From the NCBI GenBank assembly GCA_026129305.1, contig JAHCII010000001.1, forward strand, positions 216,270 through 280,269: a stretch of 64,000 bases of DNA. The letters run 5' to 3'. The notes under the pieces were generated by a model, which did not search any database, had not been told where the DNA came from, and was given only the letters and a program-made list of their open reading frames with translations. Positions 54,752 to 63,172 of the stretch are shown here, piece by piece; the stretch's first letter is position 1; every line of letters begins with the position of its first letter. The DNA is from Anaerolineales bacterium. GTDB lineage: Bacteria; Chloroflexota; Anaerolineae; Anaerolineales; UBA11579. The position numbers and the translations under genes are program-made.

Positions 54752-56103
54752 GCGCGCGTGTCGTCTTACTCGCCGCGGGCAAAGGCACGCGCATGCGTTC
54801 CAAGCTGCCCAAACTGCTGCATCCGCTGGGCGGCTCGCCCATGGTGCTGCACGCTCTGCAGGCTGCCCTGGATGCCACTGCGACCCGGCCGCTGCTGGTG
54901 GTCGGCCACGGGGCAGAAGCTATGCGCCAGACCGTGGGCGAGCGCGCTGATTTTGTCGAGCAAGCCGAGCAGCTCGGCACCGGCCACGCCGTGCTGCAGG
55001 CCCGCGCCGCCTTGCAGGGCGGGGCGGACCTGGTACTGGTCAGCAATGCGGACCTGCCGCTGCTGAGCGCAGCCACACTCAAGCTGTTGCTGGAAACCCA
55101 ACAGGCCAACCCCGGCCCCTTCAGCATGCTCACCCTGCGCCAACCGAATGCGCGTGGTTTCGGCCGCGTCCAGCGCGGCGCGGGGGGCAACGTGGTGGCC
55201 ATCATTGAAGAGGCCGAAGCCACACCGGAAGAGCTGGCCATTGACGAGCTCAATGTAGGCGCCTACTGCTTCCGGGCCGATTGGCTGTGGCCGGCGCTGG
55301 AGAAGCTGACACCCTCGGCCAACAAAGGTGAGTACTATCTGACCGACCTGCTCGAAATTGCCACCGCGGCCGGCGAACGCGTAGAGGCCGTGGTGCTGCA
55401 AGACCCGCAGGAGGCCATCGGCGTCAACACCCGGGAGCATCTGGCGGAGGCCGAAGCCGCCCTGCGCCAGCGCATCAACCGGCATTGGATGCTAACTGGC
55501 GTGACCCTGGTTGACCCGGCATCCACCTACATTGAACCCGGCGTCACCATCGGCCAGGACACGGTCATTTGGCCCAACACCATCCTGCAGGGCGACACGC
55601 ACATCGGGGAAGATTGCCATATCGGCCCCAACACGGTCGTGCGCCACAGCCGCATTGGCAACGCCTGCCGCGTGGAAGCCGCTGTGGTGGAAATGGCGGT
55701 GATGGAAAACCATGTGGATATTGGCCCCTTTGCCCACCTGCGCAAGGACAGCCATCTGGGCGACCACGTCCATATGGGCAACTTTGGTGAAGTCAAGAAT
55801 TCCACCCTGGGTCCCGGGTCCAAGATGGGCCATTTCTCCTATATCGGAGACGCCACTATTGGCGCCAACGTCAATATCGGGGCTGGCACCATCACCGCCA
55901 ATTACGATGGCGAGAACAAAAACAAGACCGTCATCGAAGATGACGTATTCATTGGCAGCGACACCATGCTGGTGGCCCCGCTGCATATTGGCCAGGGCGC
56001 CCGTACCGGCGCCGGTGCGGTCGTCACCAAAGACGTTCCTGCCCGCACGGTAGTGGTTGGCATCCCCGCCCGCGCCATTCGCAAACTGGAGGAACCAGAT
56101 TAG
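54748..56103 (+). CDS. glmU: Bifunctional GlmU: GlcNAc-1-P uridyltransferase / GlcN-1-P acetyltransferase
   Basis: This protein has 451 residues. The pyrophosphorylase half starts VVLLAAGKGTRMRSKLPKLL, with ELGTGHAVLQARAAL-like and NADLPLL motifs. The acetyltransferase half is a left-handed beta-helix with repeated I-G-x-x motifs, GAGTITANYDGENKNKTVIE and PARTVVVGIPARAIRKL. The two activities make UDP-GlcNAc, the precursor of cell wall and of most sugars in the nearby glycan cluster (WecB, PseB). Start ATG 54748 follows AAAGG; the stop overlaps the start of the next gene. Confidence 0.95.
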   Translation: MSARVVLLAAGKGTRMRSKLPKLLHPLGGSPMVLHALQAALDATATRPLLVVGHGAEAMRQTVGERADFVEQAEQLGTGHAVLQARAALQGGADLVLVSNADLPLLSAATLKLLLETQQANPGPFSMLTLRQPNARGFGRVQRGAGGNVVAIIEEAEATPEELAIDELNVGAYCFRADWLWPALEKLTPSANKGEYYLTDLLEIATAAGERVEAVVLQDPQEAIGVNTREHLAEAEAALRQRINRHWMLTGVTLVDPASTYIEPGVTIGQDTVIWPNTILQGDTHIGEDCHIGPNTVVRHSRIGNACRVEAAVVEMAVMENHVDIGPFAHLRKDSHLGDHVHMGNFGEVKNSTLGPGSKMGHFSYIGDATIGANVNIGAGTITANYDGENKNKTVIEDDVFIGSDTMLVAPLHIGQGARTGAGAVVTKDVPARTVVVGIPARAIRKLEEPD

Positions 56104-57373
56104 TACGCCCATCACCCTGCTTGTCGTTTTGCTTCTGATCGACTTGATTGTTACGGCCACTCGCACTGGTTTACTGAATGCACGCTCCTCCCGCCTGGCA
56201 GCCCAAAGTGAAGAATTAGGCCTCAAAAGCGAAAAAACGCTGGAACTCATCCGGCAGCGGGCCAGCTTGCGCGACAGCCTGCGTCTGTTGCTGACCGTGC
56301 TGCGCTTCCTGATCGCGGGTCTGGTGTTGGCCATGGTCATCCCGCTCGACGAGAGCATCGTCCCGCTGCCTACCCTGGCCGGCTGGTTGGCGCTGACCAG
56401 CCTGGGCATCTGGCTGGTGGAATTCTTTGTGGAGCGCCGCATCCTTAACGACCCGGAAGGTTGGGCAGTGCGCCTGACCCCCATGGGCCAGATTGTTGCT
56501 GCGCTCATGGCGCCTCTGTTGGCCCTGCCCACACGCCTGGTCAGCCGCAACCCGGAGGCACAAGAACCCGTCAGTATCACCGAAGATGAATTGCGCCTGT
56601 TCGTAGACGAGAGCGAACGCGAAGGCGTTCTTGAGCAAGAAGAACGCCGCATGATTGTCTCGATTTTCGAATTTGCCGACACGCTGGTGCGCGAGATCAT
56701 GCTGCCGCGCATCGACATCTTCGCCCTCGATGTCAATACCACCATAGACGAGGCGCGTAGCGCCCTGATCGAAACGGGCTACTCGCGCGTGCCGGTCTAC
56801 AGTGAAACCATAGACAATATCATCGGCCTGCTCTACGCCAAAGACATGCTCAAGATGTGGAATGGGGGCGGCCAGACCTCTTCGCTGCGCGACCTGCTGC
56901 GCAACGTCAACTTCGTGCCTGAATCCAAGAAGCTGGATGCGCTCCTGGCGGAAATGCAAGCGGGGCGCTTCCACATCGCCATCGTGGTGGATGAATACGG
57001 CGGGGTCGCCGGCCTGGTAACACTGGAAGACATGATGGAAGAGATCGTCGGCGAAATTCAGGATGAATACGACCAGGGCGAAGAATTGCCCTATCAGAAG
57101 ATCTCTGACGAAGAATACATATTCCACGGCCGCTTCAACTTGGACGATTTCAACGAGATTATGGGCAGTTCACTGAGCAGTGAGGACGCAGACACGGTGG
57201 GCGGCTTCCTGTTCAATGAAATTGGCCATGTCCCCAAAGCCGGAGAGCATTGGGAAACCGAAGGTTTGCACCTCAAGGTGGAACAGGTGGCCGGCCGGCG
57301 GGTACGCCGTGTACGCGCCCGCCGGGTTGCCAACCCAGAAACATCGGAGGATAATGCAAACCATGCTGACTAA
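56099..57373 (+). CDS. CorC/HlyC-type membrane protein with CBS domains (possible ATT start)
   Basis: This protein has 424 residues. Four hydrophobic segments form a DUF21 domain, starting with ITLLVVLLLIDLIVTATRTG, then two CBS motifs (around residues 190-310) with MLPRIDIFALDV and GFLFNEIGHVPKAG, and a C-terminal CorC_HlyC transporter-associated domain. GGAGG at 56088-56092 lies six bases before ATT 56099-56101, which overlaps the glmU stop (ATTAG). Upstream TTG 56057 would extend the protein into glmU and lengthen DUF21 abnormally. Cation efflux or metal-linked regulation is the likely role. Confidence 0.8.
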   Translation: MSTPITLLVVLLLIDLIVTATRTGLLNARSSRLAAQSEELGLKSEKTLELIRQRASLRDSLRLLLTVLRFLIAGLVLAMVIPLDESIVPLPTLAGWLALTSLGIWLVEFFVERRILNDPEGWAVRLTPMGQIVAALMAPLLALPTRLVSRNPEAQEPVSITEDELRLFVDESEREGVLEQEERRMIVSIFEFADTLVREIMLPRIDIFALDVNTTIDEARSALIETGYSRVPVYSETIDNIIGLLYAKDMLKMWNGGGQTSSLRDLLRNVNFVPESKKLDALLAEMQAGRFHIAIVVDEYGGVAGLVTLEDMMEEIVGEIQDEYDQGEELPYQKISDEEYIFHGRFNLDDFNEIMGSSLSSEDADTVGGFLFNEIGHVPKAGEHWETEGLHLKVEQVAGRRVRRVRARRVANPETSEDNANHAD

Positions 57374-57767
57374 AGAGCAACGCACCCAACTCGTAGAAGC
57401 AGCCCAAAAAGCCCAAGGGCTGGCCTATGCCCCCTACTCCAAATACAACGTTGGCGCCGCCCTGCTGAGCGCCAACGGCAAAACCTACCTTGGCGCCAAC
57501 ATAGAAAATGCCGCCTATCCTGACGGCATCTGCGCCGAGCGCGTGGCTGTCTTCCAAGCCGTGATCGAGGGCGAACGCCAGTTCCAAGCGGTGGCCGTGG
57601 TCACCAAGGATGGTGGCACGCCTTGTGGCTCCTGCCGCCAGGTCCTGGCCGAATTCGGCTTGGACACCGTGGTGCTGATCGCCAACGCTGCCGGCCAAGT
57701 GAAGCAAGAAACCACCGTGGCTGGTTTGCTGCCCGGCGCTTTTGGTCCTAGCAATCTGAGCAACTAG
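57363..57767 (+). CDS. cdd: Cytidine deaminase
   Basis: This 134-residue enzyme deaminates cytidine and deoxycytidine to uridine forms for pyrimidine salvage. The zinc site is CAERVAVFQA (Cys and catalytic Glu) and PCGSCRQVLAEFG (two Cys). NVGAALLSANGKTYLGANIE and NAAYPDGI match short, tetrameric CDAs. ATG 57363 aligns with the family start; ATG 57354 would add three residues. GGAGG lies 12 bases upstream of the first and 3 of the second. Confidence 0.93.
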   Translation: MLTKEQRTQLVEAAQKAQGLAYAPYSKYNVGAALLSANGKTYLGANIENAAYPDGICAERVAVFQAVIEGERQFQAVAVVTKDGGTPCGSCRQVLAEFGLDTVVLIANAAGQVKQETTVAGLLPGAFGPSNLSN

Positions 57768-57778
57768 TCTCACAAGCC

Positions 57779-58501
57779 ATGCGCGCCCTGGTACTCAGCG
57801 ACATTCACGCCAATGCGAATGCGCTCGAAAGCGTTTTGAAGCTGGCCGGGCCAGTGGACGCCGTCTGGTGCCTGGGGGATGTGGTGGGCTACGGCCCAGA
57901 CCCCAACGAGGTCATCGCCCGGCTGCGCTTGCTGCCCAACCTGCTCTGCCTGCAAGGCAACCATGACGCTGCGGCCATTGGCGCGCTGGCGCTGGACGGC
58001 TTTAACCAGGAGGCGCGCGCCTCGGTGGAATGGCTGCGTAACCAGCTGACCCCCGACTCGCTGAAATTCCTGCAAAGCCTGCAACCCCGTCTGGAACTGG
58101 AAGATGTCACGCTGGCGCATGCCAGCCCGCGCCAACCCACACTGGAGTACTTGTTGGATGTCTATACCGCCGGGGAGAACTTTGACCATTTTGACAGTTC
58201 CTTCTGTTTCGTAGGCCACACGCATATCCCGGTGCTCTTTCACAAGAATGAGTTTCAAGTCACCCTGCATATCCCCCAGACGGAGCGCAGCCTGGTGTTG
58301 GAGCCGCGCTGCATCGTCAACCCCGGCTCCGTAGGCCAGCCGCGTGATCGTGACCCGCGGGCCGCCTTTGCCGTTTACGACGACCAGGAACACGTCTGGG
58401 CCTACCAGCGCGTGGAATACGACATCCCGGCGGTGCAAAAACGCATGCAGGCAGCCGGCTTGCCGGAGCGGCACATCGCCCGGCTGGCCAGTGGTTGGTA
58501 G
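57779..58501 (+). CDS. Metallophosphoesterase (calcineurin-like)
   Basis: This protein has 240 residues. The metal motifs are LSDIHANANALE, WCLGDVVGYGPDPNEV, LQGNHDAA and FVGHTHIPVLF, in the order and spacing of YfcE/diadenosine-tetraphosphatase-like phosphoesterases. Such enzymes hydrolyse small phosphodiesters with Mn or Ni. It begins 11 bases after cytidine deaminase, so it may be cotranscribed. Substrate is unknown. Confidence 0.85.
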   Translation: MRALVLSDIHANANALESVLKLAGPVDAVWCLGDVVGYGPDPNEVIARLRLLPNLLCLQGNHDAAAIGALALDGFNQEARASVEWLRNQLTPDSLKFLQSLQPRLELEDVTLAHASPRQPTLEYLLDVYTAGENFDHFDSSFCFVGHTHIPVLFHKNEFQVTLHIPQTERSLVLEPRCIVNPGSVGQPRDRDPRAAFAVYDDQEHVWAYQRVEYDIPAVQKRMQAAGLPERHIARLASGW

Positions 58502-58564
58502 GAACTTTCTCGCATCCTGTATCGTTAGTAAGACATCACGCGTTATACATCTGAGGAGCAGGTC

Positions 58565-59542
58565 ATGAAGACGATATCTCACCTTACCCACCTAGCTTTG
58601 TTGAGCTTGAGCGTCGTACTGGTCGCCTGTGCGGCCGCCGCCCCGGCAGCCACGCAGTCTTACGCAGTAGAAGACGCCTATTACCCTGCCCCGGACGTAG
58701 CCATGGAAGGGCGCGGCGCTGGCGAGGTTATGGAAATGGCTCCAAGCGCCGGGGCGCCCAACACCGCGCCGGCCGCCAATGCCACCCGCCTGGTGATCCG
58801 TAATGCCAATCTCTCTATCGTGGTCGACTCGCCGGAAGAGCGCATGGACGAGATCACCTCGCTGGCAGAGCGCCTGGGTGGCTTTGTGGTCAGCTCCAAT
58901 ATCTACAAGAGCAGCTTGTCGAATGGCGTAGAAGTGCCGCGCGGCTCCATCACTATCCGGGTGCCCAGCCAGCAATTTGAGCAAGCTCTGGACGAAATCC
59001 GCAGCGGAGCGATCGATGTGCCCAACGACAGCCAAACCGGCCAGGACGTGACGGCTGAGTACACAGACCTGCAGTCTCGTTTGCGCAACCTCGAAGCCGC
59101 AGAAACGCAACTGCGCCAGATCATGGAAGACGCTGAAGACACCGAAGATGTGCTGGCCGCCTTCAGCGAGCTGACCTACATTACCGAGCAGATCGAGGTG
59201 CTGCGCGGCCAGATCAAGTACTACGAAGAATCAGCCGCGCTCTCCGCCATCAGCGTGGAGATCATCGCCAACGCCGCTGTGCAGCCCATCCGGATTGGCC
59301 CCTGGAGCATTGAAGGCGCCGCCCGCCAGGCTGTGGAAGACCTGATCGGTGCTCTGCAAAACCTGGCCGAGTTCCTGGTTTGGCTGTTGATCTTCCTGAT
59401 CCCGGTGCTGCTGGTCATCTTCGTGCCCCTCTGGTTTATTTTCAACCTGGTGCGCCGCTGGCGGGCCAACCGCAAGGCCCGCCTGGCTGTCGAAAGTAAG
59501 CGTAAGGCGCCAGCCAGAACCAGTGCCAAACCGAAGAAGTAA
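58565..59542 (+). CDS. DUF4349 lipoprotein
   Basis: This protein has 325 residues. The signal peptide ends in VVLVACAAA, giving Cys22 as the lipid anchor. A low-complexity Ala/Pro stretch is followed by the DUF4349 domain (LVIRNANLSIVVDSPEERMD to YYEESAALSAISVEI), with a coiled region between. One strongly hydrophobic segment at about residues 262-288 precedes a basic tail rich in Lys and Arg. GAGGAG lies about seven bases before ATG 58565. The function of the family is not known to me. Confidence 0.85.
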   Translation: MKTISHLTHLALLSLSVVLVACAAAAPAATQSYAVEDAYYPAPDVAMEGRGAGEVMEMAPSAGAPNTAPAANATRLVIRNANLSIVVDSPEERMDEITSLAERLGGFVVSSNIYKSSLSNGVEVPRGSITIRVPSQQFEQALDEIRSGAIDVPNDSQTGQDVTAEYTDLQSRLRNLEAAETQLRQIMEDAEDTEDVLAAFSELTYITEQIEVLRGQIKYYEESAALSAISVEIIANAAVQPIRIGPWSIEGAARQAVEDLIGALQNLAEFLVWLLIFLIPVLLVIFVPLWFIFNLVRRWRANRKARLAVESKRKAPARTSAKPKK

Positions 59543-59556
59543 CACACCCTCAATAC

Positions 59557-59588
59557 AAAAAGGCCGGGCAAAAATGTCCGGCCTTTTT
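59557..59588. terminator. Bidirectional terminator between convergent genes
   Basis: AAAAAGGCCGG and CCGGCCTTTTT form a perfect eleven-base stem with a GCAAAAATGT loop. T-tracts face both directions, serving the DUF4349 gene on the plus strand and the CitE-like gene on the minus strand. Confidence 0.85.
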
Positions 59589-59599
59589 ATTGGCTCAAC

Positions 59600-60463
59600 T
59601 TACTCACCCGCCCGCGCCAGCACCCGCTGGGCGGCCTTGACGATCGGCATATCCACCATCTTGCCGTCCAGGGCAAAGGCGCCTCGTCCTTCGGCAATGT
59701 TCGCTTCGTAAGCCTCCACCACGCGTCGGGCGGCGGCCAACTCCTCGGTGCTGGGGGTGAACGCGTTTTGCACCGGCTCGATCTGGCTGGGATGAATGAT
59801 CTGCATGCCGCTGTAGCCTAGCCCGGCACCTTCCGCAGCCAGCCGGGCCAGCCCTTCGCCATCCCGGAAGTCGACCCACAGCATATCAATTGCCTGCAAA
59901 CCATACGCCGCGGCAAAGGTGACCACCGCGCTGCGCGCGTAGGCCACTTCGCGGCCCTCGGTGCTGCGTTTGGCACCCAAATCGCTGGCGTAATCCTCCG
60001 CACCGAAAATCAGCGCCTGCAGGCGCGGCTCGCCGCTGGCGATCTCCCTGGCATTCACCAGGCCCAGTGCGCTCTCGATCTGTGCCAGTAAGGCCAGCGA
60101 CCCCGCTGGCCAGCCCTGCGCGGCTTCGTGCTGGACGATCTGCTGACTGATCTGGCGCAGCTGCTCTGGGTGGCTGACCTTGGGCAGCACCAGGCCATCT
60201 GGTCGCCCAGGCAGGGTCGCCGCCAGATCTTCCGCCTGCAAGCCGCTCTCGGCGCCATTCAGGCGCACCAGGCGTTCGCTGCGCCCAAAATCCAATTCTT
60301 GCAGGGCGCGCAGGGCCAGCTGGCGCGCCTCGGCCTTCATATTGGGGGCCACACCGTCTTCCAAGTCCAGGCAGACACAGTCTGCCCCCAGCGTGGCAGC
60401 TTTTTGCAGTTTGTGCCAATCGCTGGCGGGCACATACAACAGGGCGCGTCTAGCTCGCATCAC
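59600..60463 (-). CDS. CitE-like CoA-ester lyase (HpcH/HpaI family)
   Basis: This protein has 287 residues. It has RRALLYVPASDWHKLQKA and CVCLDLEDGVAPNMKAEA at the N-terminus, and LLAQIESALGLVNAREIA, ALIFGAEDYASDLGAKR and the C-terminal SGMQIIHPSQIEPVQ. These are typical of citramalyl/malyl-CoA lyases. These enzymes cleave malyl- or citramalyl-CoA to acetyl-CoA and a keto acid. The MaoC hydratase gene upstream overlaps by 14 bases and would supply the substrate. A beta-ketothiolase is not in the window. Confidence 0.85.
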   Translation of the reverse strand: MMRARRALLYVPASDWHKLQKAATLGADCVCLDLEDGVAPNMKAEARQLALRALQELDFGRSERLVRLNGAESGLQAEDLAATLPGRPDGLVLPKVSHPEQLRQISQQIVQHEAAQGWPAGSLALLAQIESALGLVNAREIASGEPRLQALIFGAEDYASDLGAKRSTEGREVAYARSAVVTFAAAYGLQAIDMLWVDFRDGEGLARLAAEGAGLGYSGMQIIHPSQIEPVQNAFTPSTEELAAARRVVEAYEANIAEGRGAFALDGKMVDMPIVKAAQRVLARAGE

Positions 60464-60917
60464 TCTCCTTGGGACGCATCAGGAAAAGCACACTGCGTTC
60501 CACTTCGATCACCGCTTTGCCATGCTGGTTGCGGCCCGTGTGGCGCAGCTGCACCACACCACGGTCAGGCTGGCTCTGCGAAGGCCGCATATCCAAGACC
60601 GCGGTCTCCACGCTTAGCGTGTCCCCGGCATACACCGGCGCCGGATGGCGCACATTCTGATAGCCCAGGTTGGCCACAATCGTGCCCTCGGTCAAATCCG
60701 GCACGCTGATGCCCACCACCAAGCCTAAAGTGTAAATCCCATTCACTAACACGCCTTCAAAGCCAGACTGGCGCGCGAAGCCTTCATCCCAATGCAGTGG
60801 CTGTGTATTCTGGGTCAGTCCACAGAACAACAGGTTGTCTGCGGCGCTGACCGTGCGCGCCCGTCCGTGCAAAATGCGTTCACCCACTTTCAATTCATCG
60901 TAATAGCGTCCGCTCAC
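60450..60917 (-). CDS. MaoC-family hydratase
   Basis: This 155-residue hot-dog fold protein has CGLTQNTQPLHWDEGFARQS, the family's catalytic segment with Asp and His-like residues, followed by GFEGVLVNGIYTLGLVVGIS. MaoC-type enzymes hydrate enoyl-CoA thioesters; with a CitE-like lyase, mesaconyl-, itaconyl- or methylcrotonyl-derived CoA is a reasonable substrate. The specific one is not readable. Confidence 0.82.
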   Translation of the reverse strand: MSGRYYDELKVGERILHGRARTVSAADNLLFCGLTQNTQPLHWDEGFARQSGFEGVLVNGIYTLGLVVGISVPDLTEGTIVANLGYQNVRHPAPVYAGDTLSVETAVLDMRPSQSQPDRGVVQLRHTGRNQHGKAVIEVERSVLFLMRPKESDAS

Positions 60918-61369
60918 TCGGCCTCCGGTTCCAGCTCCACCAAAAGTTGCTCGCGCTCCACACTGTCGCCCTCCGCCACCGCCAGACGGGCCACTTTGCC
61001 CGGTCGCGGCGCTTGGATGCGGATTTCCATCTTCATTGCCTCGAGGGTCAGCAGCACCTGGCCCGCCTGCACCGCCTGGCCGGCCTCCACTGCCAGGCTG
61101 CGCACCTGGCCGGGCATTGGCGCCCGCAGGCTTTGCTCACCGCCCGCCACAGCCGAGCCACTGTGGCCGCCCAGGACGCGTCGCAAAACAAAGGTGCGTC
61201 CGCCAGCATGCACCCACACTTGGCGGCCCTGGCGCACGGCGCTTACCGTAGCGTCTGGACTGAGACTACTATCCAGCAAGCGGCCATTCAAGGAAACCGC
61301 GTAGCCTCCCTGCGCCGAGATCAACTCCAGGTGATAGGTCTGACCGTGGTATTCGTATTGAAACTTCAT
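60914..61369 (-). CDS. Biotin carboxyl carrier protein
   Basis: This 151-residue protein has a C-terminal biotinyl domain. The biotin-accepting Lys is K113 in TLEAMKMEIRIQA. An N-terminal barrel-like stretch of about 80 residues is of unknown role. It overlaps the MaoC gene by 4 bases and the carboxylase gene by 4 bases. It should carry carboxybiotin between the biotin carboxylase and a carboxyltransferase that is not in the window. Confidence 0.88.
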   Translation of the reverse strand: MKFQYEYHGQTYHLELISAQGGYAVSLNGRLLDSSLSPDATVSAVRQGRQVWVHAGGRTFVLRRVLGGHSGSAVAGGEQSLRAPMPGQVRSLAVEAGQAVQAGQVLLTLEAMKMEIRIQAPRPGKVARLAVAEGDSVEREQLLVELEPEAE

Positions 61370-62859
61370 GAACCACCCAAGCGAAAGCTTTGAGGGTCAT
61401 CCCATGGAGAATAAGGTTGGGCGGTTTGGTTATTTAAGTGCGACACACCCATCTCGATGGACAGCGCAGCCCACAAGGCCACCTCCGTCAATTCAGCCGG
61501 CTGCCATTCAGCCATTTTGCGTTCGACAAAGCCGGTATCCAAGTCCCCCGCCGCCACTTTGGGGTGCGCTAGCAAGTCCTGCAGGAAATCCATGTTGTGC
61601 GTCACGCCCAGCAGCACGCTTGCAGCCAGCGCCTCCCGCAGGGCAGCCAATGCCGCTTGGCGGTCGGCGGCGTGTACGATCAGCTTGGTCAGCAGCGGGT
61701 CGTAACTGCCGCCCACTATGTCGCCCTGCTCCAAGGCGGGGTCCACCCGCAGGCCGGCAGTCTGCGGCCAAGCCAGGCGCAGGGCTTGCCCGGCCTGCGG
61801 CAAGAAGCCGGCCGCCGGGTCTTCGGCATACACGCGGCATTCAATCGCATGGCCACTCTGGCGCAAATCAGCCTGTGCAAACGGCAGCAGCTCGCCGCCG
61901 GCAATGCGCAGCTGCCACTGCACCAGATCCAGCCCAGTGACCAGCTCGGTGACGGGGTGCTCCACTTGAATGCGCGTGTTCATTTCCAGGAAATAGAACT
62001 TGCGCGTGTCCGGATCCACCAGGAACTCCACCGTGCCTGCATTCACATAACCCACACTGCGGGCAGCCGCCAGCGCGGCGGCGCCCATCTCAGCACGCAA
62101 AGTCTCATCCAAAAAGGGAGAGGGGCTTTCTTCCACCAATTTCTGGCGACGACGCTGCAGGGAACACTCGCGCTCAAACAAATGCAGCAAATTGCCCTGG
62201 GTGTCGCCCAGCACTTGTACTTCCACGTGGCGGGCGCGCGCCAAATACTTCTCCAATATCAGACGCTCGCTGCCAAAACTGCGCTGGGCCTCGTCGCGCG
62301 CCGAGGCAATCGCCTCATCCAATTCAGCCGGGTCGCTCACCACGCGCTGACCCATCCCGCCGCCACCAGCAGCCGCCTTCACCAGCAAAGGAAACCCTAT
62401 CTCGCTCGCAGCTTTCTTCAGCTGCGCCGGCGTATCGGCGCCCTGATAACCAGGCAGCACAGGTACGCCCGCTTTCAGCATCAGTTCGCGCGCGCCGGCC
62501 TTATCGCCCATGGCGCGCATCGCCGCGGCAGGCGGCCCGATCCAGAGCATGCCAACGGCCTGAACTGCTTCAGCAAACTCGGCGTTCTCTGCCAAAAAGC
62601 CGTAGCCGGGATGGACCGCCTGGGCGCCGCTGCGCTGTGCGGCGGCCAAGATACGCTCCATATGCAAATAGGACTGGCTAGCCTCTGCCGGGCCGAGCTC
62701 AATGGCTTCGTCAGCTGTGCGAGTGTGCAGCGCGCCGGCATCCGCCTGGGAATACACCGCCACGGAACGCAGACCCAGGTCACGGCAGGCCCGCGCCACG
62801 CGCACGGCGATTTCGCCGCGGTTGGCGATCAGCACAGTATCAAAAACCCTGGAAGGCAT
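61366..62859 (-). CDS. Biotin carboxylase subunit of an acyl-CoA carboxylase
   Basis: This protein has 497 residues. It starts TVLIANRGEIAVRVARACRD and has the ATP-grasp loop KAAAGGGGMGQRVV, FGSERLILEKYLARARHVEV and FYFLEMNTRIQVEHPVTELV, the core of acetyl-, propionyl- and methylcrotonyl-CoA carboxylases. It is longer than AccC of the two-subunit enzyme by about 45 residues. Start ATG 62859 lies 92 bases before the next plus-strand gene. It makes carboxybiotin for the adjacent carrier. Confidence 0.93.
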   Translation of the reverse strand: MPSRVFDTVLIANRGEIAVRVARACRDLGLRSVAVYSQADAGALHTRTADEAIELGPAEASQSYLHMERILAAAQRSGAQAVHPGYGFLAENAEFAEAVQAVGMLWIGPPAAAMRAMGDKAGARELMLKAGVPVLPGYQGADTPAQLKKAASEIGFPLLVKAAAGGGGMGQRVVSDPAELDEAIASARDEAQRSFGSERLILEKYLARARHVEVQVLGDTQGNLLHLFERECSLQRRRQKLVEESPSPFLDETLRAEMGAAALAAARSVGYVNAGTVEFLVDPDTRKFYFLEMNTRIQVEHPVTELVTGLDLVQWQLRIAGGELLPFAQADLRQSGHAIECRVYAEDPAAGFLPQAGQALRLAWPQTAGLRVDPALEQGDIVGGSYDPLLTKLIVHAADRQAALAALREALAASVLLGVTHNMDFLQDLLAHPKVAAGDLDTGFVERKMAEWQPAELTEVALWAALSIEMGVSHLNNQTAQPYSPWDDPQSFRLGGS

Positions 62860-62873
62860 GCAACCATTGTAAT

Positions 62874-62904
62874 CTTTAGCCTTCGAACGAAACTAGGGCT
62901 AAAG
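62874..62904. repeat. Inverted repeat in the divergent region 62860-62951
   Basis: CTTTAGCC and GGCTAAAG form a perfect eight-base repeat with a 15-base spacer. It lies between the two divergent genes and could be an operator for either. No known regulator gene is adjacent. Confidence 0.4.
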
Positions 62905-62951
62905 CGGCGTGTGTTAATATTAGGTCACCTCCAAAAATAAGGATTCCTGTC

Positions 62952-63161
62952 ATGAAACTTGATTCTCTCCACGGGATAATCGCTGGTTTGGTATTCCTGC
63001 CCGTGAATTCTGAACCAGCCTATTTAGACCCTGGGTCCGGCAGCTTCATTATCCAGATCATCATTGCCAGTCTGGCCGCCATCAGCTACGCTTTTCGCAG
63101 CCAGATCGCCAAACTCGGCAGCTTGTTACGACGCTCCAAAGACAAAGACCAGGATAAATAG
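62952..63161 (+). CDS. Small membrane protein with YLDPGSGSF motif
   Basis: This 69-residue protein has a hydrophobic N-terminus, then AYLDPGSGSFIIQIIIASLA and a second short membrane-like stretch, ending in a basic tail KLGSLLRRSKDKDQDK. AAGGA lies eight bases before ATG 62952. The Y-L-D-P-G-(S/T)-G-S motif is a recurring feature of small proteins encoded next to methyltransferases and sulfatases, though I cannot assign a function. It stands 11 bases before the next gene. Confidence 0.72.
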   Translation: MKLDSLHGIIAGLVFLPVNSEPAYLDPGSGSFIIQIIIASLAAISYAFRSQIAKLGSLLRRSKDKDQDK

Positions 63162-63172
63162 TCCGCTCCAGC

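Noticed and set aside
54742..56103. Earlier glmU start two codons upstream (ATG at 54742)
   Set aside because: ATG 54748 is closer to AAAGG and overlaps the stop of the leader frame; the extra residues do not match the family start.
61597..62940. Long plus-strand frame opposite the biotin carboxylase gene
   Set aside because: It is antisense to a strongly recognisable enzyme and its residues show no domain pattern; high GC makes such shadow frames common.
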